Assembly: GCF_013343215.1 (NCBI RefSeq)
Contig: NZ_CP039143.1
Span: 1,178,001-1,242,000 of the forward strand
Reading direction: 5' to 3'
Length of the DNA: 64,000 nt
From: Acinetobacter sp. 10FS3-1
GTDB lineage: Bacteria; Pseudomonadota; Gammaproteobacteria; Pseudomonadales; Moraxellaceae
The notes under the pieces were generated by a model. It was not told where the DNA came from. It saw only the letters and a program-made list of their open reading frames with translations, and did not search any database. The position numbers and the translations under genes were made by a program. This document shows positions 26,299 to 40,427 of this stretch, in pieces (the stretch's first letter is position 1; the number at the start of each line of letters is the position of its first letter).

Positions 26299-27249
26299 TT
26301 AAATTGCTGTTCCGAACGAGTTTACTGTCGAGGGTGCTAGGTGATGTTCTTTCAGAAATCTGGACAGTTCTTTGGCAAATTTGACCGGTTCAGTCAATAA
26401 AGGAGTATGACCAGATTTGTTAAATAGTACCTGTTTGGCCTGTGGCAGGCTTTCTGCAATCAAACGTTGACCTTCAAAGGGATAGAGTCTGGACTGAACG
26501 CCGCTAAAGAAGGTCACCGGACAAGAGAGTTGGCTAAGAGCTGTGCGGTAGTCTTCTCGGTGATATAGATAGTTGTTGATATACCACAGCATATAGTCTA
26601 GGCGCTGAGAGGGAAGCAGTAGACCCTGCAAACGCGGCTGACTCAGAATGAATTCACAGGATTTTAAGCTGAGCTTATGTCTATTTTGCAGTTGTATAAA
26701 GCGCAGCCATAGAGCAGCCAGCGCTGCACGTACTGAGCTTTCCAGCTTCTGGATGGAGCCAAGATGGACATGCTGAGCCAGAAGCAGGGAAATCTCTTGC
26801 AAAATCCCGATAAATTCTTGATGGCGCGAACCAAAAAGTCCAAATGCCCAAGCATCGTCTACCGATATTTTAGGGGATTGATCAATATGTAAATAGGCGG
26901 AAATATGTTGGGCAAAGTGATCATAATGCAGGCCATGCATCGCCGTCGTGGCACCCATGGAATAAGCAATTACCATGAGTTTGTCCAGATTTAACTGGGC
27001 TAGAACCGAACGTACATCTTGCCAGTGACTGGAAATGGCATCCAGATCGGACGGGATTTTGCAGTTGCCGGATGCGCCAAAGCCACGCCATTCAGGAATA
27101 ATAAAACGGAAATTTTTTCGATGCGGATAGAGAAAAGCAGCCCATTGCCAGCTCAGCATGCCCAGACCGGATAATACCAGCACCGGTTGTCCCTGACCGT
27201 ATTCGCGGACAAACAGTTGTTCAGCATCGGGCATGGTATAAAAAGGCAT
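26299..27249 (-). CDS. Alpha/beta hydrolase
   Basis: 316 residues of an alpha/beta hydrolase. The oxyanion segment is LSGLGMLSWQW, the strand-4 motif PEWRGFGASG is conserved, and the nucleophile elbow is AYSMG with Ser97, where the first glycine is replaced by alanine. An acid near SGVQSRL and His in KSGHTPLLTEP complete the triad. No signal peptide. CTGGAG lies eight bases before the ATG. It precedes the sirtuin by 15 bases on the same strand and follows the PadR-type gene, so hydrolase and sirtuin are likely co-transcribed. Substrate unknown. Confidence 0.82.
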   Translation of the reverse strand: MPFYTMPDAEQLFVREYGQGQPVLVLSGLGMLSWQWAAFLYPHRKNFRFIIPEWRGFGASGNCKIPSDLDAISSHWQDVRSVLAQLNLDKLMVIAYSMGATTAMHGLHYDHFAQHISAYLHIDQSPKISVDDAWAFGLFGSRHQEFIGILQEISLLLAQHVHLGSIQKLESSVRAALAALWLRFIQLQNRHKLSLKSCEFILSQPRLQGLLLPSQRLDYMLWYINNYLYHREDYRTALSQLSCPVTFFSGVQSRLYPFEGQRLIAESLPQAKQVLFNKSGHTPLLTEPVKFAKELSRFLKEHHLAPSTVNSFGTAI

Positions 27250-27284
27250 GGCTATACTCCAGGGTGTATTTTATTGTAATTACC

Positions 27285-27818
27285 TTAAAATTGTTTAAGA
27301 CGCGGAATGAGCTGTTCTAACCAGTGAATCCAGCCCGTTTCCTGATCAATACCCAGTTGCAGAATCATTTTGTGAATATACAAGGTACGGTCATTTTCAT
27401 CGGCTTGGGCAAAATCCTTGGCAAAAATCTGCTGATAGGTCTTTAATTTTTCTTTATGCAGTTTCAGGTGGCGTTCCAGTTCAGGCAAGGTGCTATTGCC
27501 TCCAAGCTGCGCTTCGGCCCGTAAACGTACCATTAATTCTTCACGCAATTGTGCTGGCGGACTTTGCTCAAGCATCCAGCTGGTCAGCTCTTCACGGCCC
27601 AGACGTTCGACCTGATAGGTTTTTTTACGTGACTGGGCATTTTCTTCTTTCAGGGTGGAAATCCAGCCTTTGCCTAACATGGCATTTAATTCACGATAAA
27701 TTTGCTGATGGGTGGCATTCCAGAAAAATCCCATGGAACGGTCAAAACGGCGTGCCAGTTCAATACCGGTACTGGGTTTTTCAATCAGGCTGGTCAGCAG
27801 AACGTGGGCTAAAGACAT
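27285..27818 (-). CDS. PadR-family transcriptional regulator
   Basis: About 177 residues from ATG 27818 (MSLAHVLLTSLIEKPSTG). The N-terminal winged helix (ELARRFDRSMGFFWNATHQQIYRELNAMLGKGWI) and C-terminal coiled, dimerising helices (ERHLKLHKEKLKTYQQIF) follow the PadR/Vir subfamily with a long C-terminal domain. The longer start at 27857 lies inside a perfect palindrome, so it is probably not used. The gene is divergent from fadH, and two matching 16-bp palindromes lie between them, which implies control of itself and fadH, perhaps also of the hydrolase and sirtuin genes downstream. The ligand is unknown; an acyl-CoA would make sense with fadH. Confidence 0.87.
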   Translation of the reverse strand: MSLAHVLLTSLIEKPSTGIELARRFDRSMGFFWNATHQQIYRELNAMLGKGWISTLKEENAQSRKKTYQVERLGREELTSWMLEQSPPAQLREELMVRLRAEAQLGGNSTLPELERHLKLHKEKLKTYQQIFAKDFAQADENDRTLYIHKMILQLGIDQETGWIHWLEQLIPRLKQF

Positions 27819-27848
27819 AGACGTCTCAAAAAATGACTCAGGATTATT

Positions 27849-27864
27849 ATGCAACATGTTGCAT
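27849..27864. promoter_or_regulatory. Operator 1 candidate for the PadR-type regulator
   Basis: ATGCAACATGTTGCAT is a perfect 16-bp palindrome, 31 bases before the chosen start of the PadR gene. A near-copy lies 42 bases away centre to centre. The ATGCAAC arms with GTTGCAT are the pattern of PadR operators. Confidence 0.75.
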
Positions 27865-27890
27865 AAAAATCAATTCTGACATATAAAATA

Positions 27891-27906
27891 GTGCAACAAG
27901 TTGCAT
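27891..27906. promoter_or_regulatory. Operator 2 candidate for the PadR-type regulator
   Basis: GTGCAACAAGTTGCAT matches operator 1 at 14 of 16 positions and lies about 77 bases before fadH. The 42-bp spacing equals about four helical turns, so two dimers would sit on the same face. Confidence 0.7.
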
Positions 27907-27922
27907 TAAAGCTGATGGTTGA

Positions 27923-30007
<2,085 letters not shown>

Positions 30008-30227
30008 TCGCCTTCCAGCCCTCTTTTAAAGGGCAAGAAATCCCCCCCCTTTACCAATAAGCAGTTGGGAGGGGGCCTTAGCTAATATTCAGGGATGGGG
30101 GCTGGAAACAATTCTCTCCCTGAGTCCTCTCTTGAAAGGAAAGAGGCACTGGATAGAAGGAAGTATGAGTTCTTTTTCCTTCAGCTAGAGGAAGCCTAAT
30201 TTTTCAATAACAAAAAAGGAAGCCAAA
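30008..30227. repeat. Low-complexity intergenic region with C- and G-runs
   Basis: The gap after fadH holds a run of eight C followed 20 bases later by GGGAGGGGG and then GGGATGGGGG, with imperfect inverted pairing (CCCTCTTTTAAAGGG and C8/G5). It resembles the mosaic, REP-like G/C-rich spacers found dispersed in Acinetobacter genomes, as I recall them. It may also serve as the fadH terminator. Confidence 0.4.
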
Positions 30228-30638
30228 ATGGGCACCGGACATATAAAAAAATCTATTACGCGTTGGCATGAAATGTTAGAAAGCCGCGATATGTCAATCT
30301 TGAATGAACTGCTTGTAGAGGAGGTGGTATTTCGCTCACCTGTGGCATTTACACCTTATTCCGGCAAGCAGGTGGTGTTTTTTATTTTGACCAACGTCAT
30401 ACAGGTCTTTGAAAACTTTCGCTATCATCGAGAGTTTCTCAGTGAGGATGGTAACAATGTTGTACTTGAGTTTTCAGCCAATGTCGGCGATAAAAAACTT
30501 AAAGGAATCGACATGATTCAGTTCAATGATGAAGGGAAGATTATTGATTTTGAAGTGATGATCCGACCAAAATCTGGACTTGAAGCTTTAGCCTTAGATA
30601 TGGGCCAGCGGATTCTGGCTTTTCAGGCTAATACTTAA
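30228..30638 (+). CDS. NTF2-like (SnoaL-type) protein
   Basis: 136 residues of the cone-shaped NTF2-like fold: an N-terminal helix (ITRWHEMLESRDMSILNELL), the strand pair EEVVFRSPVAFTPYSGK, then FRYHREFLSEDGNNVVLEFSANVGDKKLKGIDMIQFNDEGKI. This is the pattern of SnoaL/ketosteroid-isomerase-like small proteins, but no catalytic Asp/His set can be pinned, so the activity is unknown. A strong ribosome site (AAAGGAAG) precedes the ATG. The hydrolase gene follows closely, suggesting a two-gene operon. Confidence 0.75.
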   Translation: MGTGHIKKSITRWHEMLESRDMSILNELLVEEVVFRSPVAFTPYSGKQVVFFILTNVIQVFENFRYHREFLSEDGNNVVLEFSANVGDKKLKGIDMIQFNDEGKIIDFEVMIRPKSGLEALALDMGQRILAFQANT

Positions 30639-30707
30639 TTTCTGGCATTGACTCAAGTCGACATAAAGTTTGTAGCAACTGATAGTAAAACTAGAAGGGG
30701 AAGACAG

Positions 30708-31808
30708 ATGAAAATGTTGCTTAAAAAACTGGGCCAGCTTTCAAGTGAATATTTGGATCGTTTTAGCGGCGCAGATCTTCCTACCTTGTATTACAACCCC
30801 AATGGGGTGTTCTCGGGTGTTGTTGAACGCTTACCCTTATTGAAACAAAAATACCGTCCGACACCCTGGTTATCCAATGCACATGCGCATATTTTATATT
30901 TAGACCTAATTAAAAAACGAACTATCAAGCTGCAATATGATGTGCTTGAGCAATTGACCATGTCAGATGGTGGCATTACGGGCATTGCCTGGTATGGACT
31001 CAAATTGCCGCCAACAACGCCCACTATTGTTCTGCTCCACACCATTACAGGCTCTCCTGAGTCCATGCGGGAGCTGGTACGTGACTTGCATCAATATACC
31101 GGCTGGCGCGTGGCGCTGTGTTTACGTCGCGGGCATGCGGACTTGCCGATGCCAGTGCCTAAAATGAACCTGTTTGGTTCTACTCAGGATTTACGTGAAC
31201 AGTTGCTTTATATTCAGGATAAATTTCCGAAATCTGAGCTGTATGGCGTCGGTTCTTCGGCAGGTACCGGTTTGTTGGTGCGTTACCTGGGAGAAGAAGG
31301 AGAGCAAACACCACTCAAAGCCGCGTTTGCTTTGTGCCCGGGCTATAACACTGAAACCGGATTTGCGTATGTACATCCGTTTTATAGTAAGGTGATGGCG
31401 AAAAAACTGATTAAGCGCTTTATTCAACCTTATCAGGAAGTCTGGCAGGTATATCCGACCTGGAAGCAACTGCTTGAGGTAAAAGACCTGTCTGAATTTG
31501 AAAAAATGTATTATTGTCTGGCTGGATTTGAGGATTATGAAAGTTATAGCAAAGCCACAAATCCAATTTATGTTTTTGAAAATATTAAAATTCCCTTAAT
31601 GATTTTGAATGCTGAAGATGATCCGGTCTGTCATATCCAGAATCTGGAACCTTATAAAGAAGTCATTCAGTCAATGCCAAATATTGTGGTGGTCACCACA
31701 CGTAAAGGCAGTCATTGCGGGTTTTATCAAGGCTTAATGCAGACCGACTCTTGGGCGACCCGTTTAATGGCGGATTATCTGCTGCAATTATCTAAAGCAC
31801 CCGCCTGA
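30708..31808 (+). CDS. YheT-type alpha/beta hydrolase
   Basis: About 366 residues, started at ATG 30708 with AAGGGGAAG upstream; a TTG at 30648 is weaker. The N-terminal RPTPWLSNAHAHILYLD is the YheT/ABHD family signature near the usual PWW-NGHLQT. The nucleophile elbow is GVGSSAG (Ser184), with an acid in NAEDDPVC and the catalytic His in GSHCGF near the C-terminus. These enzymes hydrolyse esters or short acyl chains; the natural substrate is unknown. It follows the NTF2-like gene by 69 bases, downstream of fadH, so an acyl-related role is possible. Confidence 0.82.
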   Translation: MKMLLKKLGQLSSEYLDRFSGADLPTLYYNPNGVFSGVVERLPLLKQKYRPTPWLSNAHAHILYLDLIKKRTIKLQYDVLEQLTMSDGGITGIAWYGLKLPPTTPTIVLLHTITGSPESMRELVRDLHQYTGWRVALCLRRGHADLPMPVPKMNLFGSTQDLREQLLYIQDKFPKSELYGVGSSAGTGLLVRYLGEEGEQTPLKAAFALCPGYNTETGFAYVHPFYSKVMAKKLIKRFIQPYQEVWQVYPTWKQLLEVKDLSEFEKMYYCLAGFEDYESYSKATNPIYVFENIKIPLMILNAEDDPVCHIQNLEPYKEVIQSMPNIVVVTTRKGSHCGFYQGLMQTDSWATRLMADYLLQLSKAPA

Positions 31809-31820
31809 TGCTTAAACCAT

Positions 31821-31849
31821 AAAAAACCCAGTTTTCACTGGGTTTTTTT
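31821..31849. terminator. Bidirectional terminator
   Basis: AAAAAACCCAGT-TTTC-ACTGGGTTTTTT, a 12-bp stem with an A-run on one side and a T-run on the other, between the convergent YheT-type hydrolase and the lipoprotein gene. It can end both transcripts. Confidence 0.9.
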
Positions 31850-31867
31850 AAAATCAGTCAATCCCGA

Positions 31868-32305
31868 TTAATTTTCAAGTGCTGGCATTGCCGCAGCAAT
31901 CGCATCTGCTACAGCATCATCTTCAGACTTGCTGGTCTCTGAGCCAGACTTTGGTGTTGCTACAGGAGCGCGCTCTGGAGCTGGAGCCGGTTCTACTTGT
32001 TTCTCTGCAGGTGCAGCGGGAGCAGGTTCAACAGGCGCAGGCTGTTTGATCTCACGACGGATTTCGGTAGTTGTATTTTCAGTCTCCTCACGGTGAACTT
32101 CAACAGCTGGTGGAATTTCTTCAACTGCCGGTTCTTCTACCACAGGCTCAAGTGGTTCAAACTGAGCCGGCTCAGAGGTTGTAACTTCTGATGCTGGAGT
32201 AACTTCAACTTGTTCTTCTTCTTTCGGAGCTTCTTTTTTTACACAGGCGGTCAATGTAAGACCTGTCAGGATTGCGGTACAGATTAAAAGTTTCTTCATC
32301 ATCAT
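31868..32305 (-). CDS. Proline/glutamate-rich lipoprotein
   Basis: 145 residues. The signal ends at lipobox TLTAC, so the mature protein is lipidated. The rest is low-complexity: alternating Glu, Pro, Ala and Val (EPLEPVVEEPAVEE, PAPVEPAPAAP) without a folded domain, so it is likely an extended, periplasm-spanning or flexible linker protein. The three ATG codons at 32305, 32302 and 32299 leave the exact start open. It may have a structural envelope role; no function is known. Confidence 0.72.
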   Translation of the reverse strand: MMMKKLLICTAILTGLTLTACVKKEAPKEEEQVEVTPASEVTTSEPAQFEPLEPVVEEPAVEEIPPAVEVHREETENTTTEIRREIKQPAPVEPAPAAPAEKQVEPAPAPERAPVATPKSGSETSKSEDDAVADAIAAAMPALEN

Positions 32306-32399
32306 TACATCAAACAGAAAAGGGTGGAGAGAATTGCACTATTATAGCAGCAAAATACCAGATAAAAATCATATGAACTTACGGTAATTTTTTATTTGA

Positions 32400-34172
<1,773 letters not shown>

Positions 34173-34203
34173 TAATTGCAGGACAGGGCACTAGGAAGTT
34201 TAA

Positions 34204-35061
<858 letters not shown>

Positions 35062-35103
35062 ATTATAGACTTATTGATGCCATCTAAAGCATCTCGTTAT
35101 TAA

Positions 35104-36411
<1,308 letters not shown>

Positions 36412-36419
36412 GCGATTGA

Positions 36420-36812
36420 ATGCTATTTATGTTAAATGTATTCGACTCTACGATGAGTAAAATATTATTGGGCCTTGCGATCATTTTGATCGCAGGGTTT
36501 CAGTATTTATACTGGTTTGGTGAGGGTGGTTATAAAGATCACCAGCAGCTTACTCAAAAAATCCAGCAACAAATGGAATTGAATGAAGACCTGAAAGAAC
36601 GTAATCGTGTTCTTGCAGCAGAAGTGTATGATTTGAAGAATGGTATTGAAGCCATCGAGGAACATGCACGACTAGATTTGGGCTTGATCAAGCCGCATGA
36701 AACATTTATACAAATGAGTACGATCAGTACTCAATATCAACCGATTTATTTACATCCAAATACTAAGGTAGACCTGAAAACCAATGAGTCAGCTGATACA
36801 GTCACACCATAA
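36420..36812 (+). CDS. ftsB: Cell division protein FtsB
   Basis: About 130 residues: a short cytoplasmic start, a single membrane helix (ILLGLAIILIAGFQYLYWFG) and a periplasmic coiled coil (QQLTQKIQQQMELNEDLKERNRVLAAEVYDLKNG) that joins the FtsQ-FtsL-FtsB divisome complex. EEHARLDLGLIKPHETF is the family C-terminal motif. An internal ATG at MSKILLG may be the true start, giving about 119 residues. It overlaps the first 29 bases of ispD, which fits a translationally coupled eno-ftsB-ispD order. Confidence 0.92.
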   Translation: MLFMLNVFDSTMSKILLGLAIILIAGFQYLYWFGEGGYKDHQQLTQKIQQQMELNEDLKERNRVLAAEVYDLKNGIEAIEEHARLDLGLIKPHETFIQMSTISTQYQPIYLHPNTKVDLKTNESADTVTP

Positions 36813-37494
36813 ATTGTGGGTTATTCTTCCAGCTGCAGGTTCAGGTAGCCGTTTTTCCAAAACAGAACTGAAACAATATCAAATGATTCACGGGCAGACG
36901 GTGCTTGAGCATACGGTCGCGCGTCTGAACCATTTACCATTGGCTGGCTATGTACTGGCGATTGGCGCCAATGATCATGTGGCCAAAACGTTACCACTGG
37001 CCCATCGGGACAGAGCCCACTTTTGTCTGGGGGGTGCCGAGCGGGTGCATTCGGTGCTTAATGCACTGGATTATTTATCTGCTATTGCCTCTGAGCATGA
37101 TTGGGTCTTGGTGCATGATGCAGCACGTCCATGTGTCAGCCTGGGGTCTTTGGAAATGCTGGTTCATACCGCTATAGAAAAAGATCAGGCGGCCATTTTG
37201 GCCATTCCAGTAAGAGATACTCTAAAACGTGTGGCCAAAGATCAGGCGATTGAACATACCGTTGACCGTTTGATGCTGTGGCAGGCACAGACCCCGCAAA
37301 TGGCCAGACTGGGCAGCTTAAAGCGAGCCATTCAGCAGACTTTGAAAGATGGTGCTGCTATTACAGATGAAGCCAGTGCGCTGGAGCATGTAGGTGAGCC
37401 AGTATGTGTGGTGCAAGGGCGCTCAGATAATCTCAAAATTACCTATCCGGATGATCTGGAGCTGGCTAAACTGATTTTGGCGGCACAAAGCTAA
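36784..37494 (+). CDS. ispD: 2-C-methyl-D-erythritol 4-phosphate cytidylyltransferase
   Basis: 236 residues. IspD makes CDP-methylerythritol in the MEP isoprenoid pathway, using the CTP that PyrG produces. The nucleotide motif PAAGSGSRFSKTELKQY is near the N-terminus. DWVLVHDAARPCV, the Lys in RDTLKRV and ITDEASALEHVG are other family signatures. It starts inside the ftsB frame. rodA follows after 117 bases and seems to have its own promoter. Confidence 0.96.
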   Translation: MSQLIQSHHKLWVILPAAGSGSRFSKTELKQYQMIHGQTVLEHTVARLNHLPLAGYVLAIGANDHVAKTLPLAHRDRAHFCLGGAERVHSVLNALDYLSAIASEHDWVLVHDAARPCVSLGSLEMLVHTAIEKDQAAILAIPVRDTLKRVAKDQAIEHTVDRLMLWQAQTPQMARLGSLKRAIQQTLKDGAAITDEASALEHVGEPVCVVQGRSDNLKITYPDDLELAKLILAAQS

Positions 37495-37611
37495 AATACT
37501 CTGTCATTAAAATATATTCTCAGAAAAGCTGAATAATTCCGGTTATGAGGCTTTATTCTGGGCTGCTTTAACTTATAATTTTGCCATCCTTTATTTTCTG
37601 TTTTTAGGCCA

Positions 37612-38751
37612 ATGATACCTTCCCAGCAGTATCGGTTTTTGCGTCATGCTTTACGCGATGGACGCAGCATAAATAAGCATAATTCCTCTCGATGGGCAAA
37701 ATTGCATCTTGATCCCTGGTTGCTGAGCTTCCTAGTCTTAAATGCCATTTTGGGTTTGATGGTGGTGTATAGCGCGACCGCCCAAGATTCAGGAATGGTG
37801 GTACGTCAGGCGATCAGTTTCGGGATTGGTTTTGTGCTGCTCTTTATTTGTGCGCAGATTCCTCCAAAAGTCTATCAGGCGGCCAGTCCCTATTTTTATG
37901 TCTTTGGGATTTTTATGCTATTGCTGGTTTTGGTGATTGGTGAAAAACGTTTAGGGGCAACACGTTGGATTAGCTTACCTGGTGTTGGCAGTATGCAGCC
38001 CAGTGAGCTGATGAAATTTGCCATGCCTTTGATGATGGCCTGGTACTTCTCTTTGCGGCCGTTCCCACCGAAACTGGTACATATCATCGGTGCCTTGATT
38101 TTGCTGATGATTCCGTTTGTGCTGGTTGCATTGCAGCCAGATTTAAACATCGGGCTGATTATTCCGGGCATTTTTGTGCTGTTTTTAAGTGGGATATCCT
38201 GGCGCTTGATTTTTGCGGCATTCGCTGCATTAGCGGTCGTAGCGCCATTACTGTGGATGTTCTTTTTACAGGAATATCAAAAGAAACGTGTGCTGACTTT
38301 ATTTGATCCAGAATCTGATGCACTGGGCGCAGGCTGGAATATTATCCAGTCCAAAATTGCCATCGGGTCTGGAGGGATGACCGGCAAGGGTTATTCTGAA
38401 GGCACACAGTCGCACTTAGGGTATCTGCCGGAACATCACACCGATTTCATCATGTCGACTTATGCCGAGGAATTTGGTTTTATTGGGGTATTTTTATTAT
38501 TTAGTCTCTTTAGCGCTATTATTATTCGCTGTTTGATGATCGGTCTGCAAAGTTTTCATAATTTTGGCCGACTTTATGCGGGTGCAACAGGGCTGACTTT
38601 TTTCTTTTTTGTATTTTTAAACTCGGGCATGGTCAGCGGAATTTTACCTGTAACGGGTGACCCTCTACCGCTCATGAGTTATGGCGGAACCGCTGTAATT
38701 TCTTTGCTGGCCGGGATGGGTATTGTCATGTCAATTCATACGCATCGTTAA
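37612..38751 (+). CDS. rodA: SEDS glycosyltransferase RodA
   Basis: 379 residues with about ten membrane segments. RodA polymerises peptidoglycan during cell elongation with a class B PBP. Features: the SEDS core PSELMKFAMPLMMAWYFS, then VALQPDLNIGLI, the loop SKIAIGSGGMTGKGYSEG with HTDFIMSTYAEEFG, and PLPLMSYGGTAVIS at the end, all landmark motifs of the family. The partner PBP2 gene is not in this window. The N-terminal 30 residues are cytoplasmic and basic. Confidence 0.94.
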   Translation: MIPSQQYRFLRHALRDGRSINKHNSSRWAKLHLDPWLLSFLVLNAILGLMVVYSATAQDSGMVVRQAISFGIGFVLLFICAQIPPKVYQAASPYFYVFGIFMLLLVLVIGEKRLGATRWISLPGVGSMQPSELMKFAMPLMMAWYFSLRPFPPKLVHIIGALILLMIPFVLVALQPDLNIGLIIPGIFVLFLSGISWRLIFAAFAALAVVAPLLWMFFLQEYQKKRVLTLFDPESDALGAGWNIIQSKIAIGSGGMTGKGYSEGTQSHLGYLPEHHTDFIMSTYAEEFGFIGVFLLFSLFSAIIIRCLMIGLQSFHNFGRLYAGATGLTFFFFVFLNSGMVSGILPVTGDPLPLMSYGGTAVISLLAGMGIVMSIHTHR

Positions 38752-38811
38752 CTGTTAAAATTAGACAGCAAGCAGCTTTAAGCGCATAGGATATAGAACT
38801 CTAAAAATAGA

Positions 38812-38838
38812 AAAGCCCTCAATTGAGGGCTTTGTTTT
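38812..38838. terminator. Bidirectional terminator of rodA and the cyd operon
   Basis: AAAGCCCTCAATTGAGGGCTTT is a perfect 22-bp palindrome followed by T-rich sequence, between the convergent rodA and ybgE. Confidence 0.9.
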
Positions 38839-38851
38839 TGCAGTTAAACAT

Positions 38852-39151
38852 TTAACTCAGGAACCAGGTGTAATAACCCCAGATCATTAAAGGCCAGGCC
38901 AGAAACGGGCTAAATAGCCATTTCCAGAACCAGTGGCGGGGCATAAAACCCACACCATGAACAAAGCCGCCTGAAATGCCAATCATGATGTACATCATGG
39001 CACTGTGGCTATATTCACCATTGGCATCCAGCATTGCTGCAGGATGCACCAGTAGGACCGCTGCGAGAGGAAAGGCCAATAGGCAGGAAATCATCATCGC
39101 AAACTTGTTCGGTTTCTTGTCTGCCTGATTTTCTATCGCAGTTTGAGTCAT
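38852..39151 (-). CDS. ybgE: YbgE-type cyd operon protein
   Basis: 99 residues with three membrane segments (about 18-38, 51-68 and 75-95). It has the pattern of YbgE/CydE-like proteins: a short basic N-terminus, LLVHPAAMLDANGEYSHS and a conserved GFVHGVGF, then a WP-containing final helix. Its start lies 3 bases after the cydX stop on the same strand, so it is the last gene of the operon cydP-cydA-cydB-cydX-ybgE. Function is not settled; it may help assembly of cytochrome bd. Confidence 0.82.
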   Translation of the reverse strand: MTQTAIENQADKKPNKFAMMISCLLAFPLAAVLLVHPAAMLDANGEYSHSAMMYIMIGISGGFVHGVGFMPRHWFWKWLFSPFLAWPLMIWGYYTWFLS

Positions 39152-39154
39152 GTT

Positions 39155-39256
39155 TTATTCCTCATCCAGATCTTGATGATGTTCGATATAAAGTGCACTG
39201 AGTACACCAGCGAAACATGCCATCAAAATACCGAGAATCCATGCAAAGTACCACAT
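39155..39256 (-). CDS. cydX: Cytochrome bd-I small subunit CydX
   Basis: 33 residues: MWYFAWILGILMACFAGVLS, then ALYIEHHQDLDEE. This is a single membrane helix beginning MWYFxWILG, the CydX signature. CydX stabilises the heme environment of the CydA-CydB oxidase. It is too short for routine gene finders. It is preceded by GGAGA and lies between cydB (stop at 39282) and ybgE. Reading it from the reverse complement gives a continuous frame from ATG to TAA. Confidence 0.93.
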   Translation of the reverse strand: MWYFAWILGILMACFAGVLSALYIEHHQDLDEE

Positions 39257-39281
39257 AATTTCGTCTCCTTAAGACACAGCC

Positions 39282-40427
39282 TTAGTACAGGCTGTGTGAA
39301 TTCTCTTGAATATGTTTGCTGGTTACCACGCCCCACATCTTGTAATAACACCAGGTGGTGTAAAGCAGGATCAATGGAACGAAGATACAGGCTGCCACAG
39401 TCATGACAGTTAAGGTATTTTGACTGGAAACAGCATCCCACATGGTCAGGCTGACCATCGGATTAATGCTTGAAGGCATCAGGAATGGGAATAAGGCAAA
39501 ACCGGCAGTCAAGATCGCACCTATTACGGCCAGACTTGAGCCGAGGAAGCTTAAACCTGCTTTATTTTTACCTGCTGCAAGCACGATGATCAGACCACCC
39601 AGAATGCCGGCAATTGGAGCAGCCATGGTGATTGGATAGGTTGAGTAGTTGTTCATCCAGCCAGGGTTGGCATTGGTAAGAACTTCTTTGGCAAGTGGGT
39701 TAGCAACACCGTTGGTATCAAATGGTTCAACCAGTGTATAGCCCTGAATGTCGCCGAAGTATAACCACGCACCTGCACCCAGGAAGCATATTAAGAATAC
39801 GACCCCCATAATTTGAGTGGCTTTGGCAGAGCGAGTACGCAAATCGCCATCGGTACGTAGCATTAACCAGGCACCCCCATGCGCACATAACATGGATAAG
39901 CTGACCAGACCACACACCAGCGCAAATGGGTTCAACAGGGCAAAGAAACTGCCAGTGTAGGTTGAACGTACAGTTTCATCCAAGGTGAATGGTACACCTA
40001 GGAACATGTTGCCGAAAGCCACACCAAATACCAATGCTGGTACTGCGCCGCCGATGGCCAGACCCCAGTCCCAAGAAGTACGCCATTTGGTATTCTCTAG
40101 TTTGGAACGATAGTCAAAACCGACAGGACGCAGGAACAGGGCAAACAGCACCAGAAGGAGCGCCCAGTACATGCCTGAGAAGGCAGTGGCATAGACCATT
40201 GGCCAAGCTGCAAATAGTGCACCACCTGCGGTGATGAACCAGACCTGGTTACCGTCCCAGTGCGGAGCAATCGTATTAATGGCCGCACGGCGTTCATCAT
40301 CGTTTTTACCCACGAATGGCATGATCGCCATCGAACCCATATCGAAACCATCCGTCAGGGCGAAGCCGATCAATAACACACCGACTAGAACCCACCAGAT
40401 AATTTTCAGTAATTCATATTCGATCAT
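39282..40427 (-). CDS. cydB: Cytochrome bd ubiquinol oxidase subunit II
   Basis: 381 residues with about nine membrane helices, including the family start [29 protein letters not shown] and the [23 protein letters not shown] segment. CydB forms the heterodimer with CydA in the high-affinity terminal oxidase. Its ATG overlaps the cydA stop by four bases (ATGA), so they are translationally coupled. cydX follows 25 bases on. Confidence 0.95.
   Translation of the reverse strand: MIEYELLKIIWWVLVGVLLIGFALTDGFDMGSMAIMPFVGKNDDERRAAINTIAPHWDGNQVWFITAGGALFAAWPMVYATAFSGMYWALLLVLFALFLRPVGFDYRSKLENTKWRTSWDWGLAIGGAVPALVFGVAFGNMFLGVPFTLDETVRSTYTGSFFALLNPFALVCGLVSLSMLCAHGGAWLMLRTDGDLRTRSAKATQIMGVVFLICFLGAGAWLYFGDIQGYTLVEPFDTNGVANPLAKEVLTNANPGWMNNYSTYPITMAAPIAGILGGLIIVLAAGKNKAGLSFLGSSLAVIGAILTAGFALFPFLMPSSINPMVSLTMWDAVSSQNTLTVMTVAACIFVPLILLYTTWCYYKMWGVVTSKHIQENSHSLY

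Noticed and set aside
27819..27857. Longer padR start at 27857
   Set aside because: The ATG would lie inside a perfect operator palindrome; the downstream ATG fits the family.
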